Shown: in pieces, positions 1-12,145 of the stretch
Position numbering within the stretch: the stretch's first letter is position 1
Layout of the letters: every line of letters begins with the position of its first letter
Assembly (NCBI RefSeq): GCF_003148905.1
Contig: NZ_QGHC01000003.1
Location: 1-64,000 of the forward strand
DNA length: 64,000 nucleotides
Direction of reading: 5' to 3'
From: Fulvimonas soli
GTDB lineage: Bacteria; Pseudomonadota; Gammaproteobacteria; Xanthomonadales; Rhodanobacteraceae
Made by a program: the position numbers and the translations under genes
Notes under the pieces: generated by a model
Database searches by the model: none
Told to the model about the DNA's origin: nothing
Seen by the model: only the letters and a program-made list of their open reading frames with translations

Positions 1-57
1 ACCCGACTGCCCACCACCAAGGACCGTGACATCAACAGCCTGCTGCCACTGGCATAG
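1..57 (+). CDS. C-terminal end of IS66-type transposase (partial)
   Basis: Frame 1 reads TRLPTTKDRDINSLLPLA and then stops at 55-57. IS66 TnpC proteins typically finish with a leucine/proline-rich tail of this kind (LP-x(n)-LLP). Only 18 residues are visible, so the call depends mainly on the adjoining GTAAGCG-type terminal repeat. The gene would encode the DDE transposase that mobilises the element. Nothing can be said about integrity of the upstream part. Confidence 0.5.
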   Translation, partial: TRLPTTKDRDINSLLPLA

Positions 58-95
58 CTGAGGTCCGGGGGTAGGTGGCTTCGGCGCACGCTTAC
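1..95 (+). mobile_element. Right end of an IS66-family insertion sequence (partial)
   Basis: The window opens inside an insertion sequence. The last coding bases give a transposase-like C-terminus, and about 38 bases after its stop codon the sequence ends in a terminal repeat. Read inward, positions 95 back to 74 begin GTAAGCG, the signature start of IS66-family inverted repeats. If the element is intact, positions 96-103 would be one copy of the 8-bp target duplication. The left end lies outside the window, so this cannot be tested here. Family assignment rests on the repeat start and the short C-terminal match. Confidence 0.6.
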
Positions 96-296
96 GCTCG
101 ATCTCTTCCTCATCGCAGTTGCCGTGCTCGGCGATTGACGAGGAACTTCATATACGCGTATGGCTCCATCGAATCAGTGGTCAGCACCAGCGGCATGACC
201 AGCCCTCACCGGAATTGATGTTCAGCCCGTCCGGAATCCGCGGGCGCGGCGCCACCGCTCCGCCAACACGTGGCCGGTCGGGCTGCAGCGCGCGCC

Positions 297-476
297 GGCC
301 GGTCGCTGCGGATGGCCTCGGACTGCGACCATTGGGTGGTGTACGACGAGCCCGCCCACGCCACCTGCGTGGAGCCGCGGAGCGGGTCGCCGGACGCATC
401 CAACCTCGATCCGGCGCGATGCCTTGCGCCCGGCGGGACGGTCGGGGCGGGGCTCCTGCTGGAATGCCCGGAGCCG
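297..476 (+). pseudogene. Aldose 1-epimerase (galM-like) C-terminal remnant
   Basis: One frame carries a block typical of the C-terminal third of mutarotases: a short lead-in, then SDCDHWVVYDEPAHATCVEP, then a proline/aspartate/asparagine-containing stretch and an LAPGG turn before a final beta-strand. In intact GalM proteins this region carries the catalytic-site glutamate (here the E of CVEP). There is no recognisable N-terminal two-thirds and no plausible start, so this is a decayed fragment. The nearby IS66 end at position 95 suggests insertion and deletion destroyed the gene. The family match is by motif recognition only. Confidence 0.5.
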
Positions 477-797
477 ACGGTAAGCGCGACTGGCTGGCGG
501 CAAGCGATGCCAGGGTCATGGCTGCGCGGGAGGCGGGCACCCCGCCGCTGCCCGCCTTGCCCTGAACAGCCGCGGTGACACCGCCCGCATGCCGCCGTCG
601 GAGACGGCCGACGCGCGGCGACGGCCGCGGCGGACAGGACACGCCGCGGCGGACAAGTCAATCTCGCCAACGGCGCCGGCAGCATGTAACGTCTGCGCTC
701 ACCCCCGGCGGGCGGCCCGCGTCGGCGCCGCTGCTCCCGCCGCCGCAAAGCGCAGCGTCCCCGCCGCGCGGATGGGGACTTCACGGGTCGGTTTCCG
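477..797. other. Gene-free stretch upstream of mutS
   Basis: About 320 very GC-rich bases between the galM remnant and mutS. Short frames exist on both strands but have no recognisable domains and the low-complexity Arg/Ala/Pro composition of random GC-rich DNA. No convincing promoter was seen. The mutS promoter presumably lies here. Confidence 0.5.
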
Positions 798-3371
798 ATG
801 GACAGCCTAGACACCTCCATGCACACCCCGCTGATGAAGCAGTACCTCGCCGCCAAGGCGCAGCACCCCGACGTGCTGCTGTTCTTCCGCATGGGCGATT
901 TCTACGAGCTGTTCTACGACGACGCGCGCAAGGCGGCGCGGCTGCTCGACATCACGCTGACCCAGCGCGGCCAGTCGGCCGGCGCGCCGATCCCGATGGC
1001 CGGCGTGCCCTACCACGCGGTGGAGAACTACCTGGCCAAGCTGGTGCGGCTGGGCGAGTCGGTGGCGATCTGCGAGCAGATCGGCGATCCCAGCGGCAAG
1101 GGACCGATGGAGCGCAAGGTGGTGCGCGTCGTCACCCCCGGCACCATCACCGACGAGGCGCTGCTGGAGGAGCGCCGCGACAACCTGCTGCTGGCCATCG
1201 CCGCCGGCCCGCGCGGCGGCTACGGGCTGGCCTGGGTGGATCTTTCCAGCGGCCGCTTCCTGCTGAGCGAGGTGGCCGACGCCGAGGCGCTGGCCGCCGA
1301 GCTGGCGCGCCTGCAGCCGGCCGAGACGCTGGTGGACGAGAGCGTGGCCTGGCCGAAGCTGGTCGCCGGCCTGCCCGGCCTGCGCCGCCGCCCGCCGTGG
1401 CACTTCGACGGCGACGCGGCGCGGCGCGAGCTCAACCGCTTCTTCGGCACCAAGGGCCTGGACGGCTTCGGCGTGGACGGCCTGCCGCTGGCCATCGCCG
1501 CCGCCGGCTGCCTGCTCGGCTACGTGGAGGAGACGCAGAAGAGCGCGCTGCCGCACCTCACCGGCATGGCGGTGGAATCGGCCGGCGAGACCATCGCGCT
1601 CGACGCCGCCACGCGCCGCAACCTGGAACTGGACACGCACCCCAGCGGCCGCACCGAGCACACCCTGCTCGGCGTGCTGGACGAGACGGTGACGCCGATG
1701 GGCGCGCGCCTGCTGCGCCGCTGGCTCAACCGTCCGCTGCGCTCGCGCGAGCTGCTGCGCGCGCGCCACCAGGCGATCGGCGCGCTGCTCGACGGCCGCC
1801 GCCACGAGGCGCTGCGCGAGCAGCTGCGCGGCATCGGCGACCTGGAGCGCATCCTCGCCCGCGTGGCGCTGCGCTCGGCGCGCCCGCGCGACCTGTCGAC
1901 CCTGCGCGACGGCCTGCTGGCGGCCCCGGAGTTGCGGACGCGCATCGGGGACCTGGACAGCCCGCTGCTGCACGCCCTGGTCGCGCGCATCGGCGACCAC
2001 GCCGACACCGCCGCCCTGCTCGCCCGCGCGGTGGTGCCGCAGCCGCCCGCGCTGCAGCGCGACGGCGGCGTGATCGCCGAGGGCTACGACGCCGAGCTGG
2101 ACGAGCTGCGCCGCCTGGCCGACCACGCCGACCAGTTCCTGGTCGAGCTGGAGGAGCGCGAGAAGGCCGCCAGCGGCATCCCCACGCTGAAGGTCGGCTA
2201 CAACCGCATCCACGGCTACTACATCGAGATCAGCCGCGCGCAGGCCGACAAGGCGCCCACCCACTACACGCGCCGGCAGACCACCAAGAACGCCGAGCGC
2301 TACATCACCGAGGAGCTGAAGGCCTTCGAGGACAAGGTGCTGTCGGCGAAGGAGCGCTCGCTGATGCGCGAGCGCCTGCTGTACGAGGGCCTGCTCGACG
2401 CGCTCACCGGGCGGCTGGAGCCGCTCAAGGCCGCCGCCTCCGCCATCGCCGAGCTCGACGTGCTCGCCACCCTGGCCGAGCGCGCCGACGCGCTGGACTG
2501 GCGCGCGCCGGAGCTCACCGACGAGCCCGGCATCCACGTCGAGCGCGGCCGCCACCCGGTGGTGGAGAAGGTGCGCGAGGAGCCGTTCGAGCCGAACGAC
2601 CTGGTGCTCGACGACCACCGCCGCATGCTGGTGATCACCGGCCCCAACATGGGCGGCAAGAGCACCTACATGCGGCAGAACGCGCTGATCGTGCTGCTCG
2701 CCCACGTCGGCAGCTACGTGCCGGCGGCGCGCGCGGTGATCGGCCCGGTCGACCGCATCTTCACCCGCATCGGCGCGGGCGACGACCTCTCGCGCGGCCA
2801 GTCCACCTTCATGGTGGAGATGAGCGAGACCGCCAACATCCTGCACAACGCCACCGCGCAGAGCCTGGTGCTGATGGACGAGGTGGGCCGCGGCACCAGC
2901 ACCTACGACGGCCTCGCGCTGGCGCGCGCGGCGGCGGTGCACCTGGCCACCGCGAGCCGCGCCTTCACCCTGTTCGCCACGCACTACTTCGAGCTCACCG
3001 AGCTGGCCGGCGAATACCCCGGCATCGCCAACGTGCACCTGGACGCGGTGGAGTACGGCGAGCAGCTGGTGTTCATGCACGCGGTGAAGGAAGGCCCGGC
3101 CAACCGCAGCTTCGGCCTGCAGGTGGCGGCGCTGGCCGGCCTGCCCAAGAGCGTGCTGGCCGAGGCGCGGCGCACGCTGGCCGAACTGGAGCGCGGCATG
3201 CACGGCCACGCGCCGTCCGCGGGTCCCGCCGCGGCGGGGGCCTCGCCGCAACTGGGCCTGTTCGCGGCGCAACCCTCGGCCGTGGAGCGCGAGCTGCAGG
3301 CGACCGACCCGGACGCGCTCACCCCGCGCGAGGCGCTCGACGCCCTCTACCGCCTCAAGCGGATGCTCTGA
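798..3371 (+). CDS. mutS: DNA mismatch repair protein MutS
   Basis: 857 residues, the usual length for bacterial MutS. It recognises base mismatches and small loops as a dimer and recruits MutL. The N-terminal mismatch-binding domain has the Phe-x-Glu motif at residues 35-37 (DFYELF), the residues that stack on and hydrogen-bond the mismatch. The C-terminal ATPase carries Walker [10 protein letters not shown] at 615-623 and Walker B/signature [12 protein letters not shown] from 694. The clamp and lever region lies between. The start chosen (ATG 798) gives [12 protein letters not shown]; the internal ATG at residue 8 is an alternative because many homologues begin near HTPLM. It stands alone, followed by a long spacer before katG. 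Confidence 0.97.
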   Translation: MDSLDTSMHTPLMKQYLAAKAQHPDVLLFFRMGDFYELFYDDARKAARLLDITLTQRGQSAGAPIPMAGVPYHAVENYLAKLVRLGESVAICEQIGDPSGKGPMERKVVRVVTPGTITDEALLEERRDNLLLAIAAGPRGGYGLAWVDLSSGRFLLSEVADAEALAAELARLQPAETLVDESVAWPKLVAGLPGLRRRPPWHFDGDAARRELNRFFGTKGLDGFGVDGLPLAIAAAGCLLGYVEETQKSALPHLTGMAVESAGETIALDAATRRNLELDTHPSGRTEHTLLGVLDETVTPMGARLLRRWLNRPLRSRELLRARHQAIGALLDGRRHEALREQLRGIGDLERILARVALRSARPRDLSTLRDGLLAAPELRTRIGDLDSPLLHALVARIGDHADTAALLARAVVPQPPALQRDGGVIAEGYDAELDELRRLADHADQFLVELEEREKAASGIPTLKVGYNRIHGYYIEISRAQADKAPTHYTRRQTTKNAERYITEELKAFEDKVLSAKERSLMRERLLYEGLLDALTGRLEPLKAAASAIAELDVLATLAERADALDWRAPELTDEPGIHVERGRHPVVEKVREEPFEPNDLVLDDHRRMLVITGPNMGGKSTYMRQNALIVLLAHVGSYVPAARAVIGPVDRIFTRIGAGDDLSRGQSTFMVEMSETANILHNATAQSLVLMDEVGRGTSTYDGLALARAAAVHLATASRAFTLFATHYFELTELAGEYPGIANVHLDAVEYGEQLVFMHAVKEGPANRSFGLQVAALAGLPKSVLAEARRTLAELERGMHGHAPSAGPAAAGASPQLGLFAAQPSAVERELQATDPDALTPREALDALYRLKRML

Positions 3372-6093
<2,722 letters not shown>

Positions 6094-6257
6094 CGCCACC
6101 CCGGGTCGGGCCGCCGGAGCGGCCCGACTCTTCCGGCCCCGGAATCCAAGCGGCAAGGCGCGCCGCGGAAAGCGCCGGAGAAGTGCCGACGTCGGCCGAT
6201 GCCGCCGTCACGCCTGCGATAGGCGAGGCGTGAACGGCGCCGCCGGTCCCCGGCCGG

Positions 6258-6854
6258 TCAGGCGGCCAGCCCCGCCATGCCGTCGCGCGCCGGCTCCGCC
6301 GCCTCGGCCGCGGCCGGACGCGCCGACAGCGCCACCACGCCCGCCTCGGCCGCGGGCGCCGCGCCGGTGCCGCCCGCTTCCGCCGCCTCGCGCCCCGGCA
6401 GGCGGCCGGCGCGCACCAGGCGGTCGATGCTGCGTGCCACCTCGGCCTGGCCGAACGGCTTGCGGATGAAGTCGTCGGCGCCGAAGCGCTGCACGTAGTA
6501 CTGCTCGGTCGCCTGCGGGTTGCCGCTGATCATCACGATCGGCACCTCGCGCGCGAGCGGGTCGTGGCGCAACGCGCGCAGCACGGCGAAGCCGTTGATG
6601 CCGGGCAGCACGATGTCCAGGAAGATCAGCGCGGGCGGCTGCGCGCGCGCCAGCGCCAGCGCGCTTTCGCCGTCGGCGGCCTGCGCCACCGCGTAGCCCT
6701 CCGCCTCCAGCATGCGGCCGAGCACCGCGCGGATGGTCGGCGAATCGTCCACCACCAGCACGCGCGCGCCGCGCGCGGCCTTGCGCCACTGCTGCGGCGG
6801 CGCTTCCTCGGGCGCGCCACCGAGCCATCGTTTCAGGAATCCCATGCCGTTCAT
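6258..6854 (-). CDS. Stand-alone response regulator (PilH/CheY-like receiver)
   Basis: 198 residues. A single receiver domain (about residues 30-150) carries the acidic pair Asp36-Asp37, phosphoacceptor Asp80 (FLDIVLPG), Ser110 and Lys132 (FIRKPF). There is no DNA-binding or enzymatic output domain; the remaining 50 residues are an Ala/Glu-rich tail. Such proteins pass phosphoryl groups or control a motor, as PilG/PilH do in twitching motility, but no partner kinase is nearby. A strong GGGAGG ribosome site supports the ATG at 6854; a second ATG three codons on is possible. It faces katG convergently across about 160 bases that show no clear terminator. Confidence 0.85.
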   Translation of the reverse strand: MNGMGFLKRWLGGAPEEAPPQQWRKAARGARVLVVDDSPTIRAVLGRMLEAEGYAVAQAADGESALALARAQPPALIFLDIVLPGINGFAVLRALRHDPLAREVPIVMISGNPQATEQYYVQRFGADDFIRKPFGQAEVARSIDRLVRAGRLPGREAAEAGGTGAAPAAEAGVVALSARPAAAEAAEPARDGMAGLAA

Positions 6855-6958
6855 CGTCCCTCCCCGCGTCGTGTCGGCGGCCGGCCGCGCTCCCCGCGCG
6901 GCTGCGATCCGCGGAAAGATGCTCGCGCAGATCGCCCAGGCAATCTGCGATGGGCGAC

Positions 6959-7351
6959 TCACATGGAATCCTTCAGCCGTCGCAATTCCCGGCGCGCCTG
7001 CTTGTCCGGCCGCGTCGGCGGCGCCACCGCGCCCAGCAGCCGGCGCTGCGCCCGCGCCGCCTCGCGCGCGGCCGCGCTGGCCGCGCTCTCGCGGTACAGC
7101 GCCTGCGCCACGCTGGCCGGTCCGCGCTGCTCGGTCAGCGCCAGCACCTCCACCTCGAAGCGCTCCTCGCCGCGCACGATGCGCAGCGTATCGCCCACAT
7201 GCAGCATCTTGGCCGGCTTGCAGCCGTGACCGTTGAGCTCGACCTTGCCGCCGTCGATCGCCTGCTTGGCCAGGCCGCGCGTCTTGAAGAAGCGCGCGGC
7301 CCACAGCCACACGTCGGCGCGGACTTCGTTCGGGGGGCTGGCCGATGGCAT
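6959..7351 (-). CDS. hslR: Heat-shock protein 15 (S4-domain ribosome-associated protein)
   Basis: 130 residues with this start, close to the 133 of E. coli Hsp15. An S4 RNA-binding fold covers residues ~9-70 (RADVWLWAARFFKTR, then a VELNG turn), followed by a basic Arg/Ala-rich C-terminal helix. The family binds free 50S subunits that still carry nascent-chain tRNA and helps recycle stalled translation products. An upstream ATG at 7384 would add 11 residues and overlap the divergent gene, so 7351 is preferred; the ribosome site is weak either way. It lies upstream of the response-regulator gene on the same strand, about 100 bases away. Confidence 0.88.
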   Translation of the reverse strand: MPSASPPNEVRADVWLWAARFFKTRGLAKQAIDGGKVELNGHGCKPAKMLHVGDTLRIVRGEERFEVEVLALTEQRGPASVAQALYRESAASAAAREAARAQRRLLGAVAPPTRPDKQARRELRRLKDSM

Positions 7352-7382
7352 GATGGCGGCGGAGTCTCCAGGGAGAGGCGGC

Positions 7383-7643
7383 ATGGATAGTGTGACGCAT
7401 GCGTGGTACTACGGCCCGGCGCTGTTCGTGCTCGGCTTCGCGCTGGCGCGGGCGATCTACCGTCGCCCTTACGCACCGCCCGCCCCGCCTCCCGACACGA
7501 GCGACGAAGCCATCGACGCGGCGCTGCGCGCGCGCCGGTCCGTCGAGGCGATCCGGCTGTACCGCCTGCGCACCGGCTGCGACCTGCGCACGGCGAAGCA
7601 GGCGGTGCAGGCGCGCGCGGCGCGGCTGGGCCCGCGGCCGTAG
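7383..7643 (+). CDS. Small membrane-anchored protein with L7/L12 C-terminal-like domain
   Basis: 86 residues. The N-terminus has one transmembrane helix (residues ~8-27), followed by a short proline-rich linker and then residues ~40-80, which resemble the helical part of the ribosomal L7/L12 C-terminal fold (an EAIRLYR helix, a turn, then a second helix around TAKQAVQ). Such hypothetical proteins occur widely but have no assigned function. A GGGAGAGG ribosome site precedes the ATG. It is divergent from hslR with about 30 bases between starts. Function unknown. Confidence 0.7.
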   Translation: MDSVTHAWYYGPALFVLGFALARAIYRRPYAPPAPPPDTSDEAIDAALRARRSVEAIRLYRLRTGCDLRTAKQAVQARAARLGPRP

Positions 7644-7645
7644 GC

Positions 7646-8545
7646 TCAGCCCAGCAGCCAGTCGCCCAGCGGCACCGTCAGCAGCGACAGCACGATGCCG
7701 GCGCCGAGCACGGTGTTCGCCAGCGGCGGCTCCAGGCCGTACTCGTCGGCCAGGATCGCCGCCGAGATCATCGGCGCCATCGCCGCCTGCAGCACGCCCA
7801 CCGCCAGCACCGTCCCGCCCACGCCCGCGGCGCGGCCGAGCAGCCAGCAGGCCAGCGGCGCCAGCGCCAGCTTCCAGCCCAGCCCCAGCGCCGCCGCGGC
7901 GAGCTGCCGCTCGCCCAGGCGCAGCTTGAACTGCAGCCCCACCGAGAACAGCGCCAGCGGCGTCAGCGTGGCGCCGATCGGCGCGAACACGCCGTCCAGC
8001 CACGCCGGCCAGCCGCCCAGCGCGCCGGCGGCGATGCCGGCGACCAGCGCCAGGAAGGCCGGGAAGGCGAGGATGCGCCGCACGATCAGCCGCGGTTGCG
8101 GCGCGCGCCCGGCGTACAGCGAGGCCACCACGATGCCCGCCGAGGCCAGCAGCGGGAAGCAGCCGAGCTGGTCGGCCACCACCGCCAGCGCCAGCCCCTC
8201 CTTGCCGCGCAGCGCCTCGACCAGCGGATAGCCCATGAACGAGGTGTTGCCCAGCCCGCACACCAGGACCAGCGCGCCGATGCGCTGCCGCGACCAGCCC
8301 AGCCGCGGCCCCAGCAGGCCGAACAGCAGCCAGGCGCCGAAGAAGGTCAGCCACATCGTCGCCACCGGGAACCACAGCTGCGGGTCGAGCTTCACCCGCG
8401 GAATCAGCGCCAGCACCAGCGCCGGCAGCGCGACGTTGATCACCCACCAGTTGAGGCCGTGCACGATGCCCGCCGGCGGCGAGGCGTAGCGCCGGGAGAG
8501 CGCGCCCAGCGCGAGGCAGGCGAACAGCAGCAGCAAGGCGGTCAT
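7646..8545 (-). CDS. AEC-family (auxin efflux carrier-like) transporter
   Basis: 299 residues and strongly hydrophobic, with about ten predicted membrane helices in two halves separated by a more polar linker near residues 150-160. Bacterial members of the auxin-efflux-carrier family export or import small carboxylates such as malate or malonate, or unknown solutes. The conserved asparagine/glycine helix break (LGNTSFMGYP) of this family is visible near residue 105. The ATG at 8545 fits typical length. The stop codon is two bases from the stop of the convergent small gene. Substrate not predictable. Confidence 0.85.
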   Translation of the reverse strand: MTALLLLFACLALGALSRRYASPPAGIVHGLNWWVINVALPALVLALIPRVKLDPQLWFPVATMWLTFFGAWLLFGLLGPRLGWSRQRIGALVLVCGLGNTSFMGYPLVEALRGKEGLALAVVADQLGCFPLLASAGIVVASLYAGRAPQPRLIVRRILAFPAFLALVAGIAAGALGGWPAWLDGVFAPIGATLTPLALFSVGLQFKLRLGERQLAAAALGLGWKLALAPLACWLLGRAAGVGGTVLAVGVLQAAMAPMISAAILADEYGLEPPLANTVLGAGIVLSLLTVPLGDWLLG

Positions 8546-8661
8546 CGGGACATCGGCATGCGGGACATGGCGACATTAGACGCGATGCCGCCACGGGCCG
8601 GAAGCCGGCGACACCGACCTCGCCGTGCGGCAACGGAGCGCGCCGCAGCGCATCTGCCGGC

Positions 8662-9135
8662 TCAGCCGGCCAGCTCCACGATCCGCGGCGCGACCGCGTC
8701 CCCGCTCACCCGCAGCTCGCCCACTGCGATGGGCAGGCGGAAACGCCGCGGTCCGGCGCTGCCGGGATTCACGTACCAGACCCCGCCGCGCCGTTCGGCC
8801 AGCGGCTTGTGCGAGTGGCCGCACACCACCACCTGCACGCCCGCCGCGACCGGATCGATGTCCAGCCGCTTGAGGTCGTGGAGCACGTAGGCCAGCACGC
8901 CGCCGAGCGGCACGAACGCGGTCTCGGGCAACGCTTCGTACGCCGGCCCGAGGTCGTTGTTGCCCCGCACGGCGGTCACCGGCGCCAGCTCGCCGAGCGC
9001 CTGCAGGATCGTCGCGTCGCCGATGTCGCCGGCATGGAGGATCCGGTCGCAGCCGCGCAGGAAGTCCAGCGCCTGCGGCCGCAGCAGGCCGTGGGTGTCG
9101 GAGATCAGGCCGATGCGCAAGGTTCGATCGCTCAT
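8662..9135 (-). CDS. YfcE/MJ0936-type metallophosphoesterase
   Basis: 157 residues. All calcineurin-like phosphoesterase motifs are present: DTH with Asp13 and His15, GD with Asp37, GNND with Asn60 and Asp61, and GHSH with His107 and His109. These bind two metal ions. The family hydrolyses phosphodiesters in vitro; the physiological substrate is unknown. The ATG at 9135 (MSDRTLRIGL) puts the first beta-strand at the normal position; a longer form with 24 extra residues is possible but lacks homology. Single gene. Confidence 0.9.
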   Translation of the reverse strand: MSDRTLRIGLISDTHGLLRPQALDFLRGCDRILHAGDIGDATILQALGELAPVTAVRGNNDLGPAYEALPETAFVPLGGVLAYVLHDLKRLDIDPVAAGVQVVVCGHSHKPLAERRGGVWYVNPGSAGPRRFRLPIAVGELRVSGDAVAPRIVELAG

Positions 9136-9372
9136 GCGGACAGGCGCGCCACGCGGATGGCGCAGGCGCGCATCGGCGCACAGGCTACAACGGCCGGAGG
9201 CTGCCATGCGGCGTGCGTCCCGATTGCGCGGGCGCGCGGCCGATGCCCTGGCGCCATGGCGTCCCCGCGGGCATGGCCATCATGGCCTCGCTTCATTTGA
9301 CAAGCCTGCCCGCCGGGGGGACAGTGGATTCGTGGAGGGGCGTCGCTTCGTTCATTTGCGCATGGAGGTCCC

Positions 9373-9939
9373 ATGAAACGCCTTCGGATCGCCGCCCTGG
9401 CCGGCGCCTTGCTGATGGCCAGCCATGCCGCGCTGGCGGCCTCGAGTTCCCTCAGCCCGTTCCCGCCCAAGCTGCTGCCGGTGCTGGTGAACGTGAACGC
9501 GCAGGGCAAGGTCACCAAGGCCTCGCCGGCGATGGAACTCCCGCCCAACCTCAACCGGCTGCTGCAGCAGAACCTGGACGAGCTGATCACCGGCCCCGCC
9601 CATGCCCGTGACCGCGCGGTCAGCAGCCAGTTCATCGTCAACCTCTACCTGAAGACCGCGCCGCGCGCCGACGGCAGCTTCGATGCCAGCTTCGCCTATG
9701 CGTCCACCCAGCCGGTGCCTCCGGGGTCGTGGCACTGGGCCAACATCGACGACCGCCGCCTGGCCCTGGTCAGCGACAGCGCACGCCCGTACCGCATGAT
9801 CAACCGGGTACCCCGCGACGGCGTCCGCGGCCTCCCGCCCCTGCGCCATCAAGGCCCGTCGCAGCCGACGATGCCGGCGCCCGCCGCCACCCGCGTGGCA
9901 TCCAGTACGACGCCGAACGCCGGCGGCCACGGGCGCTGA
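9373..9939 (+). CDS. Secreted protein of unknown function
   Basis: 188 residues. A clear Sec signal peptide occupies residues 1-23 (basic MKRLR start, hydrophobic core, ALA cleavage site). The mature part has no domain I recognise; it contains an alternating beta-rich middle (residues ~85-140) and a Pro/Ala/Thr-rich C-terminus that is probably disordered. A GAGG ribosome site precedes the ATG. Followed by a strong terminator. Likely periplasmic; function unknown. Confidence 0.75.
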   Translation: MKRLRIAALAGALLMASHAALAASSSLSPFPPKLLPVLVNVNAQGKVTKASPAMELPPNLNRLLQQNLDELITGPAHARDRAVSSQFIVNLYLKTAPRADGSFDASFAYASTQPVPPGSWHWANIDDRRLALVSDSARPYRMINRVPRDGVRGLPPLRHQGPSQPTMPAPAATRVASSTTPNAGGHGR

Positions 9940-9961
9940 ACCGGCCAGCCGTATCGCGCGC

Positions 9962-9993
9962 AAAAAGCCCGCCGCGACCGGCGGGCTTTTTTT
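9962..9993. terminator. Bidirectional intrinsic terminator
   Basis: Stem GCCCGCC (9967-9973) pairs with GGCGGGC (9980-9986) around a 6-base loop, with an A-run before and a 7-base T-run after. It can stop transcription of the secreted-protein gene on + and of htpG on -. Confidence 0.9.
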
Positions 9994-10030
9994 CATGCCG
10001 GCCACACGCCGGTGAAACGGGCGACGGCGG

Positions 10031-11899
10031 TCAGCCGAGCAGCACCCGGTTCATCCGCTGCACGAAGGCCGCCGGGTCGGGCAGCCGGGCGCCGGCGGCG
10101 ATCTCCGCCTGCTCCAGCAGCAGCAGGGCCAGGTCCTTCGCCTTGCCCTCGTCGGCCTCCGTCTCCACCCGCCTGACCAGGGCGTGCTGCGGGTTGACCT
10201 CCAGCGTGGGCTTGCTCTCCGGCATCTCGTGGCCGGCCTCGCGCAGCAGGCGCGCCAGGTGCGGGGCCATCTCGTAGTCGGACAAGGCCAGGCACGAGGG
10301 CGAGTCGGTGAGGCGGGCGGACACCTTCACCTCGGACACGCGCTCGCCGAGCAGCTCCTTGAGCTTCTTCAGCAGCGGCTCGGCGGCCTTGGCGGCCTCC
10401 TCCTGCTTCTTCCTGTCGGCCTCGTCCAGCGGCAGCTCGCCCTTGGCGACGTTGCGCAGCTTCTTGCCGGCGTACTCGGTGAGGCTGCCCAGCATCCACT
10501 CGTCGATGCGGTCGGACATCAGCAGCACCTCGATGCCCTTGGCCTTGAAGGCTTCGAGCTGCGGGCTGCCGGCGGCGGCGGCGTGGCTGTCGGCGGTGAT
10601 GTACCAGATGGTGTCCTGGCCCACCGCCATGCGGCCGATGTAGTCGTCCAGCGAGACGACCTGCCTGGCGCCCTCGCCCCTGGTGGAGGCGAAGCGCAGC
10701 AGCTTGGCGATGCGCTCGCGGTTGGCGTGGTCCTCGACGACGCCTTCCTTGAGCGTGTTGCCGAACGCCTTCCAGAAGGTGGCGAACTTCTCCGGCTCGT
10801 CCTTGGCCAGCTTCTCGATCAGGTCGAGCACGCGCTTGACGCAGGCGGCCTTGATCCGTTCCAGCTGGCGGTTGTGCTGCAGGATCTCGCGGCTGACGTT
10901 GAGCGGCAGGTCGTCGGCGTCCACCACGCCGCGCACGAAGCGCAGGTAGCTGGGCAGCAGCTCCTCGGCCGCGTCCATGATGAAGACGCGCTTGATGTAG
11001 AGCTTGAGGCCCTTGCGCTCGTCACGAGCGCCCATCATCAGGTCGAACGGCGGCTGCGAGGGGATGTACAGCAGCGTGGTGTAGCTCTGGTTGCCCTCCA
11101 CGCGGTTGTGCGTCCAGGCCAGCGCGTCGTTGAAGTCGTGGCCCAGCGACTTGTAGAAGCTCTGGTAGTCCTCGTCGCCGATCTCGCTCTTGGGCTTGGT
11201 CCACAGCGCGGAGGCGTCGTTGACGGTCTCCCACTCGTCGGTGGGCTTGCCGTCCTTCTCCCTGGGCATGCGGATCGGGAAGGCGACGTGGTCGGAGTAC
11301 TTGCGGATCAGCGAGCGCAGCTGCCAGCCCTTGAGGAAATCGTCCTCGTCGGCCTTCAGGTGCAGCACCACCGCGGTGCCGCGCTCGGGCAGCTCGACGG
11401 TTTCCAGCGCGTACTCGCCCTTGCCGTCGCTCTCCCACTTCACGCCCTCGCCCGCGGCGGTGCCGGCGCGGCGGGTCAGCACGGTGACCCGGTCGGCCAC
11501 CACGAAGGCCGAGTAGAAGCCCACGCCGAACTGGCCGATCAGCCGCGCGTCGGCCTTCTGCTCGGCGCTCATCGCCTCCAGGAAGCGGCGCGTGCCGGAG
11601 CTGGCGATGGTGCCCAGGTTGGCCACCACCTCCTCGCGGCTCATGCCGATGCCGTTGTCGCGCACGGTGACGGTGCGCGCCTTCTCGTCGTAGCTCACGT
11701 CGATGTGCAGCTCGCCCTCGCCGGCCAGCAGCTCCGGCCTGGCGATGGACTCGAAGCGCAGCTTGTCGCAGGCGTCGGAAGCGTTGGAGATCAGCTCGCG
11801 CAGGAAGATCTCCTTGTGCGAGTACAGCGAATGCGTGACCAGGTGCAGCACCTGGGCGACTTCGGCTTCGAACTTGCGGGTTTCGGCGGGTGCGTTCAT
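10031..11899 (-). CDS. htpG: Molecular chaperone HtpG (Hsp90)
   Basis: 622 residues, the normal size of bacterial Hsp90. The N-terminal GHKL ATPase has the helix [16 protein letters not shown] (catalytic Glu and Mg-binding Asn) near residue 30-45, the DNGIGM motif near 80 and the GxxGxG lid glycines (GQFGVGF) near 120. The middle domain with the catalytic-loop arginine and the C-terminal dimerisation domain follow without interruption. It remodels client proteins in the cytosol under stress. The start at 11899 ([13 protein letters not shown]) matches family N-termini. Downstream gene of a stress pair with htpX, but about 250 bases of repeat sequence separate them. Confidence 0.97.
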   Translation of the reverse strand: MNAPAETRKFEAEVAQVLHLVTHSLYSHKEIFLRELISNASDACDKLRFESIARPELLAGEGELHIDVSYDEKARTVTVRDNGIGMSREEVVANLGTIASSGTRRFLEAMSAEQKADARLIGQFGVGFYSAFVVADRVTVLTRRAGTAAGEGVKWESDGKGEYALETVELPERGTAVVLHLKADEDDFLKGWQLRSLIRKYSDHVAFPIRMPREKDGKPTDEWETVNDASALWTKPKSEIGDEDYQSFYKSLGHDFNDALAWTHNRVEGNQSYTTLLYIPSQPPFDLMMGARDERKGLKLYIKRVFIMDAAEELLPSYLRFVRGVVDADDLPLNVSREILQHNRQLERIKAACVKRVLDLIEKLAKDEPEKFATFWKAFGNTLKEGVVEDHANRERIAKLLRFASTRGEGARQVVSLDDYIGRMAVGQDTIWYITADSHAAAAGSPQLEAFKAKGIEVLLMSDRIDEWMLGSLTEYAGKKLRNVAKGELPLDEADRKKQEEAAKAAEPLLKKLKELLGERVSEVKVSARLTDSPSCLALSDYEMAPHLARLLREAGHEMPESKPTLEVNPQHALVRRVETEADEGKAKDLALLLLEQAEIAAGARLPDPAAFVQRMNRVLLG

Positions 11900-11976
11900 G
11901 CGTGGAACTCGTCGTTGGATCGGATCGATGTCTACGGTACGCGGCGGATGGCCAGCCGCGAAACCTTGAAACCTTG

Positions 11977-12050
11977 CATCCCTCTCCCCGGGAGAGGGTG
12001 CCGGCAGAGCCTGCCCCGGACCTGATCCGGGCGGGTGAGGGTTCGGTCGC
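11977..12050 (+). repeat. Dispersed GC-rich intergenic repeat, copy A
   Basis: Contains the palindrome CCTCTCCCCGGGAGAGGG (from 11981) and then a second imperfect hairpin around GGCAGAGCCTGCC. A diverged inverted copy lies at 16442-16520, and a partial inverted copy of the ends at 12097-12138. Such mobile-looking repeats are typical between genes of Xanthomonadales. Confidence 0.7.
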
Positions 12051-12096
12051 AGCGGAGAGCCGGTGGCTTGCGCAGGCATGCAACGCACGCCCTGCC

Positions 12097-12138
12097 CGAA
12101 CCCTCACCCCCAGCCCCTCTCCCGCCGGGAGAGGGGCG
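12097..12138 (-). repeat. Dispersed intergenic repeat, partial inverted copy B
   Basis: Begins CGAACCCTCACCCC, the reverse complement of the right end of copy A, and ends in a GGGAGAGGGG palindrome like copy A's left part. With copy A it forms a large potential cruciform between htpG and htpX, which may act as a transcript end for htpX. Confidence 0.6.
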
Positions 12139-12145
12139 CAATCGC

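Noticed and set aside
110-190. Second IS66 transposase fragment on the minus strand
   Set aside because: About 20 residues of similarity is too short to annotate as a feature; kept only as a remark.
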